The notes: generated by a model from the sequence alone, not told the origin. A stretch of 36,247 nucleotides of DNA from Spirulina sp. CCY15215 (GCF_016888125.1 NZ_JACSWA010000341.1:1-36247); one strand, 5' to 3'; positions 23,434 to 32,336 are shown, counted from the first letter of the stretch. Made by a program: numbers and translations.

Positions 23434-24576
23434 TTACTTCTTATGGTCCCGCATTAGTTGTACAAATTGCTTAAACAAATAATCCGCATCGTGGGGACCT
23501 GGGCTGGCTTCGGGGTGATACTGTACCGAGAAAAAGGGTAAGGTTTTATGGCGCAAACCCGCTACGGTTTTGTCATTGAGATTAAAATGCGTAATTTCAA
23601 CATCATCCCCCAAAGATTCTGCTGTAACAGCAAAACCGTGATTTTGGCTCGTAATTTCCACCTGCCGATCCAAACCACACGGTTGATTTAAACCGCGATG
23701 CCCGAATTTGAGTTTAAAGGTTTCTGCCCCCAGAGATAAACCGAGAATTTGGTGTCCCATACAAATCCCAAATATGGGTTTCTGACTTTCCTGCAAGACT
23801 TTAACCGTAGCAATGCCTTCTTGTACCGCAGAAGGGTCTCCAGGACCATTAGAGAGGAAAATACCATCGGGATCGAGGGACAGAATTTCCTCGGGGGGTG
23901 TACTCGCAGGAATTACCGTCACTTGACAGCCATAACTCGCGAGTCGCTTGAGGATATTGCGTTTAACCCCAAAATCAACAGCCACGACTTTTAGGGGGGG
24001 TGCTGCGGTATCTTCTGCACTAGCGGCAAATTCCCAAGCCTCCGGAGTGGTCTCACTCCACTGGTAGGGGGCTTTTGCCGTGACTTCCTTCACTAAATTC
24101 AAACCTGCCATACTGGGGGCAGATTGGACTCGACGCAGGAGTTCTTCCGTATCGAGAAGTTCGGTAGACAGGATGCCATTCATGGCCCCCGTGGAACGAA
24201 TTTTTCGAGTTAAGGCACGGGTATCAATGCCATAAATTCCCGGAATATTATACTGCTTGAGATAGTCCGGTAGAGATTGAACCGATCGCCAATTGCTGGG
24301 ACGCTGACAAATATTGCGGGCGATCGCGGCTTTGATTTGGGGGCGATCGGATTCCTCATCCTCTGGGTTAACCCCAGTATTTCCCAATTCAGGATAAGTG
24401 AAAACAATGAGTTGACCGCAATAGCTAGGGTCGGTTAAAACTTCTTGATAACCGCTCATGCCTGTATTAAAGACAACTTCGCCCATTGCGGTGCCGGATG
24501 CACCAAAAGCAAAGCCCTGATAGATGGTGCCATCAGCAAGGACAAGGAAGGCAGGTTTAGCCTGAGAAAGAGGCAT
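23434..24576 (-). CDS. carA: Carbamoyl-phosphate synthase small subunit (glutaminase)
   Basis: Releases ammonia from glutamine and channels it to CarB for carbamoyl phosphate, feeding arginine and pyrimidine synthesis. The 380-aa protein has the N-terminal CPSase small-chain domain ([44 protein letters not shown]) and a C-terminal class I glutamine amidotransferase. The latter carries nucleophile Cys272 in [12 protein letters not shown], the SNGPGDP oxyanion segment, and His354/Glu356 in YHPEASPGP. Length is exactly typical. ATG 24576 has no clear Shine-Dalgarno. argJ, another arginine-pathway gene, lies just upstream on the same strand with a MITE between them, so the pairing may reflect shared pathway. 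Confidence 0.98.
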   Translation of the reverse strand: MPLSQAKPAFLVLADGTIYQGFAFGASGTAMGEVVFNTGMSGYQEVLTDPSYCGQLIVFTYPELGNTGVNPEDEESDRPQIKAAIARNICQRPSNWRSVQSLPDYLKQYNIPGIYGIDTRALTRKIRSTGAMNGILSTELLDTEELLRRVQSAPSMAGLNLVKEVTAKAPYQWSETTPEAWEFAASAEDTAAPPLKVVAVDFGVKRNILKRLASYGCQVTVIPASTPPEEILSLDPDGIFLSNGPGDPSAVQEGIATVKVLQESQKPIFGICMGHQILGLSLGAETFKLKFGHRGLNQPCGLDRQVEITSQNHGFAVTAESLGDDVEITHFNLNDKTVAGLRHKTLPFFSVQYHPEASPGPHDADYLFKQFVQLMRDHKK

Positions 24577-24623
24577 AGGATTAATTTGACAAGATTGTAG
24601 TGTTGAATTGATTTTTGGTATTT

Positions 24624-24719
24624 TTAGGACTTACGCATTAGCGGGCAGAATGCCCGCACTACCATAACGATAGAATACAGTAGTGGGAGCGTCTCGCTCT
24701 CTAGCTGCATAAGTCCTAA
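24624..24719. mobile_element. 96-bp MITE with TA-flanked terminal inverted repeats
   Basis: Ends TTAGGACTTACGCA (24624-24637) and TGCATAAGTCCTAA (24706-24719) are inverted copies with one mismatch. Read as TA-GGACTTACGCA...TGCATAAGTCC-TA, the element is flanked by TA, as for IS630/Tc1-type insertions. Inside are a perfect hairpin GCGGGCA-GAA-TGCCCGC (24641-24657), a GAGCG/CGCTC hairpin (24687-24699) and CACTAC/GTAGTG (24657-24662 with 24680-24685), so it can fold into a cruciform. It has no coding capacity. It sits between argJ and carA and, when transcribed, could end or stabilise the argJ message. Confidence 0.75.
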
Positions 24720-24752
24720 TTTTATCGAAATTTTATCGAAAAATAGGACTAA

Positions 24753-26024
24753 CTAAGTTGTATATTCGGCATTAATTTTGACGTAATCGTAACTGAGATC
24801 GCAGCCCCAAGCCTTGCCGATTCCCGAACCCATGCCCAGATTGACAGCAATAATTAAGGGATTGTCCAAATGTTGAATTAATTTCCCCGTTTCCGTCGTC
24901 CCCGAAGATTTTGCGGCAATTTCTTTCATATAATTGCTGGCACCTTGTCGGTCAAAAGGCAACGGTTGCCCCTCTTCCATGAGCAGAAACTCCCCTAATT
25001 TAATCGTGAGGCGATCTTGATCGAAATTGACCCCCGCCCGTCCTGCGGCTCCAGCAATGCGTCCCCAGTTGGGATCGCGGCCGAAGATAGCTGATTTGAC
25101 TAAAGATGAGCCAGCAACGGTTTTAGCCACTTGTCGCGCATCGGCATCATTAGGCGCACCGGAAACTTGTACTTCGATTAAACAAGTCGCACCTTCTCCA
25201 TCTCGGGCGATCGCCTTAGCTAAATACTGACAGACTTCTGTGAGCATTGCTTCCAGTTTTTCCGCATCAGGTCCCATTTCCCGAATCGCCGGAGTACGAG
25301 ATTGACCGTTAGTGAGGGCAAGCAGAGTATCGTTGGTGCTGCTGTCCCCATCGACAGTAATTTGATTAAAACTCTTATCGGCGGCACGACGGAGCATTTG
25401 CTGCCAAAGTTCAGAGGAAACCAAGGCATCGCAAGTCACAAAAGCCAGCATGGTGGCCATGTTGGGGTGAATCATTCCCGATCCCTTGGAAATACCCCCG
25501 ATCCGCACGGGGCGATCGCCAAAAGTCGTTTCTAAAGCAATAGATTTAGTCACTAAATCCGTAGTCACGATCGCCTTAGCCGTATCTTCTCCACCTGTGG
25601 GAGATAGCGCCGATACTAACTTAGGAATTCCCGTGCGAAATGCCTCCATTTTCATGCGCTGGCCGATCACTCCCGTGGAAGCTAACAAAACACTATTGGG
25701 GTCAATGTTTAAGTTCTCACCAATTAAACGGGCGGTTTCAAGGGCATCCTGCAAACCCTGTTCTCCCGTAGCAGCATTAGCCTGTCCCGCATTACAGAGA
25801 ATTGCCCGCGCAACGGCTTTCTTTTGTAATACCTTACGGCAATAGTCCACACAAGCTGCCCGGACAACAGATTGTGTAAAAACTCCGGCTGCGATCGCTT
25901 CTGTTTCCGAGACGATCAGTGCTAAATCTTTTGCCCCAGAAGGTTTTAACCCGGCGGTAATTCCTGCTGCGGTATATCCTTTGGGGGCTGTTACGCCGCC
26001 GTCTACCTGTTGCCAATCTGCCAT
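24753..26024 (-). CDS. argJ: Bifunctional glutamate N-acetyltransferase / ornithine acetyltransferase ArgJ
   Basis: Transfers the acetyl group from N-acetylornithine to glutamate, closing the cyclic arginine pathway. The 423-aa precursor cleaves itself before Thr191 in HPNMATMLAFVTCD to give two chains, the threonine being the nucleophile. Other family marks are VTAPKGYTAAGI at the N-terminus, STGVIGQRM, ITVDGDSSTNDT, IFGRDPNWGRIAGAAGRAG and the closing DLSYDYVKINAEYTT. I chose ATG 26024 (MADWQQVDGG); the frame opens at 26057 with residues unlike homologues. No strong Shine-Dalgarno. Between this gene and the next (26025-26258) lie two copies of ATTATCAACGATC and three HIP1 octamers within 80 bp, but no gene. 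Confidence 0.97.
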   Translation of the reverse strand: MADWQQVDGGVTAPKGYTAAGITAGLKPSGAKDLALIVSETEAIAAGVFTQSVVRAACVDYCRKVLQKKAVARAILCNAGQANAATGEQGLQDALETARLIGENLNIDPNSVLLASTGVIGQRMKMEAFRTGIPKLVSALSPTGGEDTAKAIVTTDLVTKSIALETTFGDRPVRIGGISKGSGMIHPNMATMLAFVTCDALVSSELWQQMLRRAADKSFNQITVDGDSSTNDTLLALTNGQSRTPAIREMGPDAEKLEAMLTEVCQYLAKAIARDGEGATCLIEVQVSGAPNDADARQVAKTVAGSSLVKSAIFGRDPNWGRIAGAAGRAGVNFDQDRLTIKLGEFLLMEEGQPLPFDRQGASNYMKEIAAKSSGTTETGKLIQHLDNPLIIAVNLGMGSGIGKAWGCDLSYDYVKINAEYTT

Positions 26025-26258
26025 ATTAATTATCAACGATCGATTATCAACGATCAATTATCAATCATTGATTCTTAATTATCAATCCTCTTCTGTTATG
26101 CTTTCCCCATTATTCGCAACACCAGAGAGTGGCGATCGCGATATGAAAAAAAAGGAAAAGCGGTGCGATCGCTGGTTTAAGAAAATGAAGAGAGGCGATC
26201 GCACTACGAGAGGGATTCACAAAGGAAGGTTTTCTGCAATAAACCCCTACATGACTCA

Positions 26259-27917
26259 TTAGATATTACTTTTTTCTGTTGTAAAAGCCTTAAGCCAAGA
26301 TTTTAGTGTGTCAGCGCGTCGTTTTCCAGTTTCGTCTGACAGGGAAGGACAAACTTCCTTGACAAACTTAGATGCTCCTTCTGGTTCAATTTCTGCAAGA
26401 GTATTAACATTTTGCCAATTTAACCATGCCCAACCAACTTTTGAGGATATAAATTGATGTGCCAAGAAGCCTATTTTTTCTGTTTCTGATAAACGATGAA
26501 GAACACGACCTGCCGTTGTTGGTCGTTCCCGTTCATCTACAAGACCCAGAATTTCTACGGCTCTTCGATAGTAGGAAAATTGTCTAGGAGCAATTCCAAA
26601 TATTTCTAAAAACTGTTGTCGTACAGTTGATAAAGATGAAGGATTTTGAATAAAGATCGATGCGAGTTCTATCACTCGTTTAAGATCGTTTGCTTGAGGG
26701 ATATCACGAGATAAAACCCTAATTTGTGGTGTAACATCTTCACTGATAGGGACATCTTCGGTAGAGATACTTCTAATAATATGTAATTCTGGATTATTAG
26801 AAGAAACAGCTATATCTACTCTAAGATTATCTTCTTTGAGATTATTGACACAATCTCGCCAACTATTGACGACTAAAGATTCTTGAGCATTATCTACATA
26901 TTTTATATTAGACAGAGATGCGATCGCATTTGCAAGGAATTCAGATTGATTTTCACCTAATGGAATATGAAGAATAACTGTCCATGACCCAGGAAAAGAC
27001 CATACAGGTCTAAATCTAAGGAGTTTCTTTATATCATTTTCATCGACAATTTCTTGAAAGAATCTCTCTACTCTATCAATTATACTTGCTCTAATATTCC
27101 AAAAATTGTTATCATCGGCATTATCAATCCGAACAACGGCAGATAAACTCTTACTATCTAAAATTTGTCCTATTGCCGCCAGAGATGAAGTGATTAATCG
27201 CTGTATATTCTCCTTGACTCGAGCATGATTGCCATTTTTTAGATCGCGATCCAAAACTTGAGTATTGTATATTTTTTGAAGTAAATTTCCTCCCGCAGAC
27301 CAAATATTATCATCAGCATATTGAGTTTTTTTTGCTCTTTTAAAAAATGTCTCTAGTTCTTCCTGCCATTCCTCTTGTAACTCTAGATTGTCAACCTGTT
27401 CTAATACAGTATCTGTAAGAGATTTAAGATTTTTCAGTTGTTTTTTAAGATGAGGTGCTTTAGCATAGTTATCTCCCCAAGTTGCCAGAAAATCTAGAGT
27501 CTGTTCAGCAATTAAAACATTTCCTGAAGACAGACTTACCTTCAAAAATGAGTCTAGTGCAGGAGTCAGTAAAGCAAAAATCGGTAATTCCCAATCTTCT
27601 ACACAAGAAACCAGTCCAAGAAAACTGATTCTCGATGGACTATCAGGCGTAATATTAGAGCGAGATAAAACTGCGGCCAGGAATAACCAAATCACCTCAT
27701 TATTAATAGAGATATCCGGTTTTAGCAGTTCCCGTCCCAAGACTCCTAAACCGATTTCTAAATCTTTTTGCGATCCTAATACCAGCAATGCAGCGAAATC
27801 TCGAACATTCACATCAACTTTGGTGAGATCGCCAAGAATTTTGACAACTTCTTCCCTCGCTCTGTCCATATTGTCAGAGTTTAAATATTGTTGTACTTTG
27901 GTCAAGATTGTTGTCAT
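26259..27917 (-). CDS. Unrecognised 552-aa protein with winged-helix-like C-terminus
   Basis: I cannot assign a family. The first 200 residues are helical and repeat-like (DFAALLVLGSQKDLEIGLGV). A middle part alternates hydrophobic strands and loops (SWTVILHIPLGENQSEF, LRVDIAVSSNNPELHIIRSI). The last 130 residues resemble a winged-helix module seen in DNA-processing and restriction-linked proteins: FGIAPRQFSYYRRAVEILGL, RPTTAGRVLHRLSE, then an amphipathic tail ending KRRADTLKSWLKAF. There is no membrane segment, P-loop or evident nuclease motif. The ATG overlaps the stop of the 122-aa upstream gene as ATGA, so the two are translationally coupled and likely act together. A defence-type or DNA-binding role is possible but unproven. 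Confidence 0.7.
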   Translation of the reverse strand: MTTILTKVQQYLNSDNMDRAREEVVKILGDLTKVDVNVRDFAALLVLGSQKDLEIGLGVLGRELLKPDISINNEVIWLFLAAVLSRSNITPDSPSRISFLGLVSCVEDWELPIFALLTPALDSFLKVSLSSGNVLIAEQTLDFLATWGDNYAKAPHLKKQLKNLKSLTDTVLEQVDNLELQEEWQEELETFFKRAKKTQYADDNIWSAGGNLLQKIYNTQVLDRDLKNGNHARVKENIQRLITSSLAAIGQILDSKSLSAVVRIDNADDNNFWNIRASIIDRVERFFQEIVDENDIKKLLRFRPVWSFPGSWTVILHIPLGENQSEFLANAIASLSNIKYVDNAQESLVVNSWRDCVNNLKEDNLRVDIAVSSNNPELHIIRSISTEDVPISEDVTPQIRVLSRDIPQANDLKRVIELASIFIQNPSSLSTVRQQFLEIFGIAPRQFSYYRRAVEILGLVDERERPTTAGRVLHRLSETEKIGFLAHQFISSKVGWAWLNWQNVNTLAEIEPEGASKFVKEVCPSLSDETGKRRADTLKSWLKAFTTEKSNI

Positions 27918-28282
27918 TTTTCTTGATTTACAGGAACAAAGGTAAGACCACTCCGAATTTCAATGTCAACACGGGCGTTGGCAACTTTACACTTAGGATC
28001 GCAAAATGAATGAGGTTGTGATTCTGGTCCGACTCCCCCTTGCTTGCTGGCGTTCTTAACAAAACGTCTCGCTTTACGAAAAGCCTTCTTACGTTCTGCT
28101 TTTTGGGACTCTGTACATTGTTCTTCTATTGTATCAAGAAATGATAAACCTTCTTGGTCTGTAACAGGTTTTTGTTGCGCCCAAGAATGACTATAGCCCC
28201 CCTTCTGCTGAATATCATCTCCTTGAGCTTGTACCCTGCCACGATAGGGTTCTGTTAAACTAGACACGAGCGAACCATACAA
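27914..28282 (-). CDS. Small protein of unknown function, coupled to the 552-aa gene
   Basis: A 122-aa basic protein. The middle is a charged helix (ESQKAERKKAFRKARRF); the C-terminal third carries SFCDPKCKVANARVDIEIR and a closing strand SGLTFVPV. The two cysteines (C-x3-C) could bind metal but have no partner pair. The frame opens at TTG 28282; there is no good ATG and no Shine-Dalgarno, so the first residues are doubtful (GTG 28267 is an alternative). It overlaps the next gene by four bases. I recall similar short proteins in other cyanobacteria without known function. Confidence 0.55.
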   Translation of the reverse strand: MYGSLVSSLTEPYRGRVQAQGDDIQQKGGYSHSWAQQKPVTDQEGLSFLDTIEEQCTESQKAERKKAFRKARRFVKNASKQGGVGPESQPHSFCDPKCKVANARVDIEIRSGLTFVPVNQEK

Positions 28283-28439
28283 TTTGGACTTAAGTATTAA
28301 ACTAAATTCCTCTAGCCTCTGTCAAGTCGATCGCATTTTATCTGGCTTATTAAAGGGGACGGGAGGGGGATTTAGGAGAATCGAAGCGATCGCGCCTCTC
28401 CTGATATGCTATAAACATTGAATAATTATTCATTAACCC

Positions 28440-29465
28440 GTGACTCGTTTTCTCCATGACCAATTCGCCAAACAATACCTCAGTGAACTTCTTTCTCCCC
28501 TCGGTATCGTCGAAACTAGCAAAGATATTCACCCAGAAGGTCGCCAAATCGACGTTTTGTTTACTCCTTCCTCCTCCAACCCCAAACGCCGCCAAAACTT
28601 GGGCTTACTTGGACGATTAACCGCAACTCCCGCCCTTTTTGAACCATTCCGCAATCCCATTACTCAAAATGATGTTCGCACTTGTATGATGAAATTGTTC
28701 GTCCTACTGGCAGAATTAGAACGTGAGGAAAATCGCACCAAAATCCCAATAGGCGATCGCGAAATCCCGAAATTGTGGATACTCACTCCTACCGCTTCCC
28801 TCAGTTTTCTGCACAGTTTCTCGGCTGTAGCTTCCTCAAAAAAAGATGAACAAGGGATCTACTATCTGAGTACAAGCTGGAACACCGCAATTGTGGTGAT
28901 TCACCAACTCCCGAAAACAACAGAAACCTTGTGGTTGCGACTATTGGGACGGGGAAATGTTCAAAAGCAAGCGGTCAAAGAACTCGAAGCCCTGCCAAAG
29001 GAAAACCACCTGCGGGAAAATGTTATAAAATTAGTACGAGAACTTATTGCTCTGTTAACCAAACGACAGAATCGAGAACGAGATTTAGATCGCGATGATA
29101 AGGAGTTAATTATGACTTTGACCCAAATGTATGAAGAAGCAATGGCAGAAGTTCGTCAAGAAATTCGCCAAGAAATTCGCCAAGAAGCAATGGCAGAATT
29201 CCTTCAACAAGGACTTCAACAAGGGCTTCAACAAGGTCTTCAACAAGGACTTCAACAAGGAAAAGAAGAAGGCCGAGGAGAGGGAGAGAAGGAGGCCACT
29301 CGCCGTTTAATTGAAAATATCTTCCGGGTTCGCTTTGGGGCGATCGATGACGAACTTGCCGCGATTATTGAACCCATTATGAAACTGTCTTCGGAAGAAT
29401 TTACCCCCCTACTTCTACAGTTGTCTTGCGAGGAGTTAATTCAACGTTTTCGAGAAGAGGTGTGA
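28440..29465 (+). CDS. Cyanobacterial Rpn/PD-(D/E)XK-like protein with LQQG repeats
   Basis: A 341-aa member of a family common in filamentous cyanobacteria, usually annotated as hypothetical or Rpn-like. The front (HDQFAKQYLSELLSPLG, GRQIDVLFTP, LGLLGRL, ALFEPFRNPIT) resembles the start of PD-(D/E)XK nuclease-like domains. The middle is conserved (PKLWILTPTAS, TAIVVIHQLP, TLWLRLLGRG). A coiled, charged part then leads into five LQQG units and an RLIENIFRVRFGAIDDEL-type tail, as in Rpn/DUF4351 proteins. The start is GTG 28440. It is divergent from the 122-aa gene, 157 bp apart. Nuclease activity is not evident from motifs. Confidence 0.8.
   Translation: MTRFLHDQFAKQYLSELLSPLGIVETSKDIHPEGRQIDVLFTPSSSNPKRRQNLGLLGRLTATPALFEPFRNPITQNDVRTCMMKLFVLLAELEREENRTKIPIGDREIPKLWILTPTASLSFLHSFSAVASSKKDEQGIYYLSTSWNTAIVVIHQLPKTTETLWLRLLGRGNVQKQAVKELEALPKENHLRENVIKLVRELIALLTKRQNRERDLDRDDKELIMTLTQMYEEAMAEVRQEIRQEIRQEAMAEFLQQGLQQGLQQGLQQGLQQGKEEGRGEGEKEATRRLIENIFRVRFGAIDDELAAIIEPIMKLSSEEFTPLLLQLSCEELIQRFREEV
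29202..29261 (+). repeat. Five tandem 12-bp repeats (CTTCAACAAGGN)
   Basis: Exact period of 12 bases at 29202, 29214, 29226, 29238 and 29250, differing only at the last base. Each encodes LQQG within the coding frame of 28440-29465. Just before it, two copies of AAATTCGCCAAG (RQEI) form another 12-bp repeat. In-frame slippage would lengthen or shorten a helical linker. Confidence 0.95.
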
Positions 29466-29554
29466 GTGATAAAAGAGTGAAGCTCGCTTTCTCTCTCTCT
29501 CCACTGCTGTAATACTTTACAATATGGAATAATCAATAATTAAATTAAATTGCC

Positions 29555-30076
29555 ATGAGCTTATTTAACGCTATTATCGGGGCGCTTGATAGTCCCGATC
29601 GCGCTGCCAGTCCCGACGGTATCGGGGCAATTCTCAATACAGTGCAAAGTCTCAGCCAAGGGACTCAAGCTAACCCAGAAAACCTACAATCTGCCATGTC
29701 TATTGTTGGCAAATACGTGCGATCGAGTTTGCAGGAGAAGCAAAATAACGAGGGAGAAGCAAATGCCCAAGCAATTGTCAATCAATTTAGCGGTACGAGT
29801 CCCAGTCCCCAGGTCGTACAGATATTGTTTAGTCACCCGCAAGTTGAACAAATTGCCGCAGAAGTCGAAAAGAAAACGGGTTTATCTGCCAATATGATTC
29901 AATCTATGTTGCCGAGTTTAGTGCCTCTGGTTTTGCAATTTCTCCAATCTGGAACCGATATGAGCAATCCCCAAAACACCAATTCTGTTCTCAATGCGTT
30001 TCTGGATGCCGACGGAGACGGAGACGTTGATATTGCCGATGCTATGCAAATGGCTTCTCGACATTTAGGAAAATAA
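29555..30076 (+). CDS. DUF937/YidB-like protein with C-terminal calcium-loop motif
   Basis: A 173-aa soluble protein. Residues 1-125 are helical, Gln/Ser-rich and of the DUF937 kind (SLFNAIIGALDSP, NTVQSLSQGT, MIQSMLPSLVPLVLQFL). The tail has DADGDGDVDIADAM, an EF-hand/dockerin-type loop with acidic residues at alternate positions, followed by a short helix. Such loops bind Ca2+. There is no signal peptide, so it probably stays in the cytoplasm. The ATG at 29555 lacks a clear Shine-Dalgarno, and TACAAT (about 29516-29521) could be a -10 box. It is convergent with the desaturase gene. Confidence 0.8.
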   Translation: MSLFNAIIGALDSPDRAASPDGIGAILNTVQSLSQGTQANPENLQSAMSIVGKYVRSSLQEKQNNEGEANAQAIVNQFSGTSPSPQVVQILFSHPQVEQIAAEVEKKTGLSANMIQSMLPSLVPLVLQFLQSGTDMSNPQNTNSVLNAFLDADGDGDVDIADAMQMASRHLGK

Positions 30077-30152
30077 ATAAATTCAGGCCACCAATAAACT
30101 TCTTTTTTGTCTTTTTGAGGAAATAGAGGCGATCGCGGTGTCTTACCGTATT

Positions 30153-30182
30153 GGGGTCAATTTCGATCAAAATTTTGACCCC
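30153..30182. repeat. Inverted repeat between convergent genes
   Basis: GGGGTCAA (30153-30160) and TTGACCCC (30175-30182) pair perfectly across 14 bases that can extend the stem with AT pairs. It lies between the DUF937-like gene and the desaturase, both of which read towards it. No T-run follows on either strand, so terminator function is possible but not typical. Nearby, AGAACTAACT occurs twice in tandem (about 30277-30296) at the desaturase stop. Confidence 0.5.
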
Positions 30183-30292
30183 TAGTTCTTGGAAAACAGT
30201 CTTTAATCTAGACCCTGCGATCGTTAATACCTCCTTTTTCTTTTTCAGTTTGGTGAGGAATACACTCAGCCTTTAGAACTAACTAGAACTAA

Positions 30293-31138
30293 CTAGGATG
30301 ATGCGCGATCGCCAATCTTCGCCAAAGCAACTTCTGGAACCAGTTTGACATTTTTAGCCAAACCTACAATTTGTAATAAGCGAATCGTCATCCAAGTCAG
30401 ATCGATTTCCCACCATTTCAACCCGTGACGGGCAGAATACTGATAAGCGTGATGATTGTTATGCCAACCTTCACCATAAGTCACTAAAGCAACCCACCAG
30501 CAATTCCGAGAGGCATCGTTAGAGTCAAAGGTGCGATAACCGAACATATGAGTAGCACTATTAACAAACCAAGTACAGTGAAAGACGATAACCAAACGGG
30601 CAAAAATACCCCAAATGACAAAAGACCAACCTCCCCACCAATACAACAACAAACCCAAAACAATCTGAAGGGGAATGAACGCATTATTTAAAAATCGGTA
30701 CACGGGATCGTCAAGATCTTGGGTATAACGAGGAATATCTTGATCGGCAGGGATATCATGAAGCATCCAATCCATGTGACTCCACCAAAAACCCGCATTG
30801 GAATCATGGGGATCTGAAGAGGTATCAGAATATTTATGGTGAATTCGGTGCAATCCGACCCATTTAACTACACCTCCTTGACAAGCCAAAGTTCCGCAAA
30901 GCGCAAAAAAATACTCCAACCATTTTGGAGTCTCAAAACTGCGATGGGTAAGCAAACGATGAAATCCTAACGTAATTCCTAATCCTCCCGTAATCCAATG
31001 GAGAACAAGGGCGAGTCCCACAGCCTGCCAACTAAAATTTCCTGGTAGGAAAGCCAGCATCGCCAAAAGATGCAGGATTCCCATATAAATGATCGTCGTC
31101 CAATCCCAAGGCAGTTTGTTTGATGTTGCAACAGTCAT
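30293..31138 (-). CDS. desC: Acyl-lipid (delta-9-type) fatty acid desaturase, DesC-like
   Basis: A 281-aa integral membrane di-iron desaturase that introduces the first double bond into lipid-bound acyl chains. The three histidine boxes are complete: HRLLTH (60-65), HRIHH (97-101) and HNNHH (226-230). Hydrophobic helices flank them (for example TTIIYMGILHLLAMLAFL and LQIVLGLLLYWWGGW). The closing ARHGLKWWEID after box 3 is typical of the DesC group. I chose ATG 31138 (MTVATSNKLPW); the longer frame to 31192 adds a non-typical leader. Regulation is probably by temperature or light from the 431-bp upstream gap, but no known element is recognised. Regiospecificity is by family resemblance. Confidence 0.93.
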   Translation of the reverse strand: MTVATSNKLPWDWTTIIYMGILHLLAMLAFLPGNFSWQAVGLALVLHWITGGLGITLGFHRLLTHRSFETPKWLEYFFALCGTLACQGGVVKWVGLHRIHHKYSDTSSDPHDSNAGFWWSHMDWMLHDIPADQDIPRYTQDLDDPVYRFLNNAFIPLQIVLGLLLYWWGGWSFVIWGIFARLVIVFHCTWFVNSATHMFGYRTFDSNDASRNCWWVALVTYGEGWHNNHHAYQYSARHGLKWWEIDLTWMTIRLLQIVGLAKNVKLVPEVALAKIGDRASS

Positions 31139-31569
31139 GCAATAACCTAAAAAAGCGACACGACACAGTAGACTTCTGCTATTCCCAAGCACGAATTCTC
31201 AACTAATTCTAAAGTAAATTTTGATTTCTAAAACAGAAATGAATCATTAAAGATGCTATGGAAACGAAAAAGATACTATTCTTAATTGTTTATGGCATTG
31301 TCGCTCCGGTCAAGTAAAATCGCAAAAAAGTTTTGTACGGGAGGGAATCTTCGCGAAAACAGGGAATGGAGACGATCGCAATTCATCAGAAAATTGGAAA
31401 GTTTTCTTAAAATTGCGATCGCCCAATCGGGAGGCTAACCGCAAGCAATATCGGTGTTTTGCTGGCTTTTAGCCTTGATTTTGAGGGCGATCGGTTGCGA
31501 GATGATGGAAAAACGTCGTTTTTTGCTGTTTAGCTTGAGCGGTATGCCTAAAATATCAAGAGGACAAGC
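31139..31569. other. Divergent intergenic region (desaturase / DsrE-like genes)
   Basis: These 431 bp separate the divergent desaturase and DsrE-like genes and should hold both promoters. I see no gene and no recognised riboswitch. The notable structure is the nested inverted repeat at 31373-31421. GAGG lies a suitable distance before the ATG at 31570. Confidence 0.6.
31373..31421. repeat. Nested inverted repeat in the divergent promoter region
   Basis: CGATCGCAATT (31373-31383) and AATTGCGATCG (31411-31421) are perfect 11-bp complements. Between them AGAAAA (31388-31393) pairs with TTTTCT (31402-31407). The stem includes HIP1-like cores. It could be a hairpin in a leader transcript or a protein-binding palindrome between the two promoters. 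Confidence 0.7.
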
Positions 31570-31896
31570 ATGGCTCATTATTTAATTTTGGAATCCCGAG
31601 ACCCTTACGATTCTGGAGATTGGCAGAATATGCAGCAAATTGCCCTCGATCTACAATCTCGGGGCAACAGCGTGACTTTATTTTTAGTTCAAAATGGCGT
31701 GATTCCTGCCCGTAAAGGCGATCGCCACTCCGGTCGCTTTGCTGAACTGAAACAATTGGGCATTACCATTCTAGCCGATGATTTTGCCCTCAAGGAACGG
31801 GCGATCGAGTCACTGGCGGAGGGTGTCAATTCGGCCAACATGGATCGCCTCGTTGAACTGTGTTTGCAGTCCGATACAAAAGCAATGTGGCACTAA
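31570..31896 (+). CDS. DsrE-family protein, first of three
   Basis: A 108-aa alpha/beta protein of the DsrE/DsrF/DsrH-like fold: an N-terminal strand YLILESRDPYDS, a helix, then VTLFLVQNGV, and a second strand ITILADDFAL. A late cysteine in VELCLQSD and a C-terminal KAMWH resemble the ends of DsrH/TusB-type subunits. It is the first of three related genes, followed 29 bp later by the second. In E. coli and sulfur bacteria such trios (TusBCD, DsrEFH) form a hexamer that passes persulfide sulfur. Homology to that fold is likely; the exact subunit match is not certain. Confidence 0.75.
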   Translation: MAHYLILESRDPYDSGDWQNMQQIALDLQSRGNSVTLFLVQNGVIPARKGDRHSGRFAELKQLGITILADDFALKERAIESLAEGVNSANMDRLVELCLQSDTKAMWH

Positions 31897-31925
31897 ACCC
31901 TTTAAAATTCATATCAGGAAAACTA

Positions 31926-32336
31926 ATGACTGGAAAAACTCTTGCCCTCGCAATTATGGATTCTCCCTACGAGTCGGCTAATTCAACTACTGCGTTACGC
32001 ATCATTCATAGTGCTTTAAGTCAAGGTCATAATGTGATGGTTTTTGCCTATGAAGGGGCAGTGAATTTAACGATGAAAGATCAAAAGCCTCACGCTAATT
32101 CTGTTAAAGGAACAAACCTAGAAGAGGAAAATCACCCTTTAACAAAGGATTGGATTGCTGCACTTTTTAAACTGGCTGAGGAAAAAGGTGTCACTTTAGA
32201 TTGGGTGAATTGTGGTTTGTGTGTAGATGAACGCGGTGCGGGAAATTGGATTGAGGGTCCCCGTCGAGGGGCTCCAAAAGACTTTCTTGAAGCTGTCAAA
32301 AATAGCGATGGCACTCTTGTCATCCCCACGCGATAA
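31926..32336 (+). CDS. DsrE-family protein with CxxC motif
   Basis: A 136-aa protein with the DsrE/TusD-type pattern: LALAIMDSPYES, a helix, HNVMVFAYEGAVNL, and near the end WVNCGLCVDERGA, where the C-x2-C includes the position of the sulfur-carrying cysteine of DsrE-like proteins. The closing strand GTLVIPTR fits the fold. I chose ATG 31926, preceded by AGGA; the frame runs upstream to 31860 into the end of the first gene. Its CxxC makes it the best candidate for the active subunit of the trio. Confidence 0.8.
   Translation: MTGKTLALAIMDSPYESANSTTALRIIHSALSQGHNVMVFAYEGAVNLTMKDQKPHANSVKGTNLEEENHPLTKDWIAALFKLAEEKGVTLDWVNCGLCVDERGAGNWIEGPRRGAPKDFLEAVKNSDGTLVIPTR

Noticed and set aside
29202-29261. 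Short CRISPR-like array
   Set aside because: The repeats are contiguous 12-mers with no spacers and lie in a coding frame.
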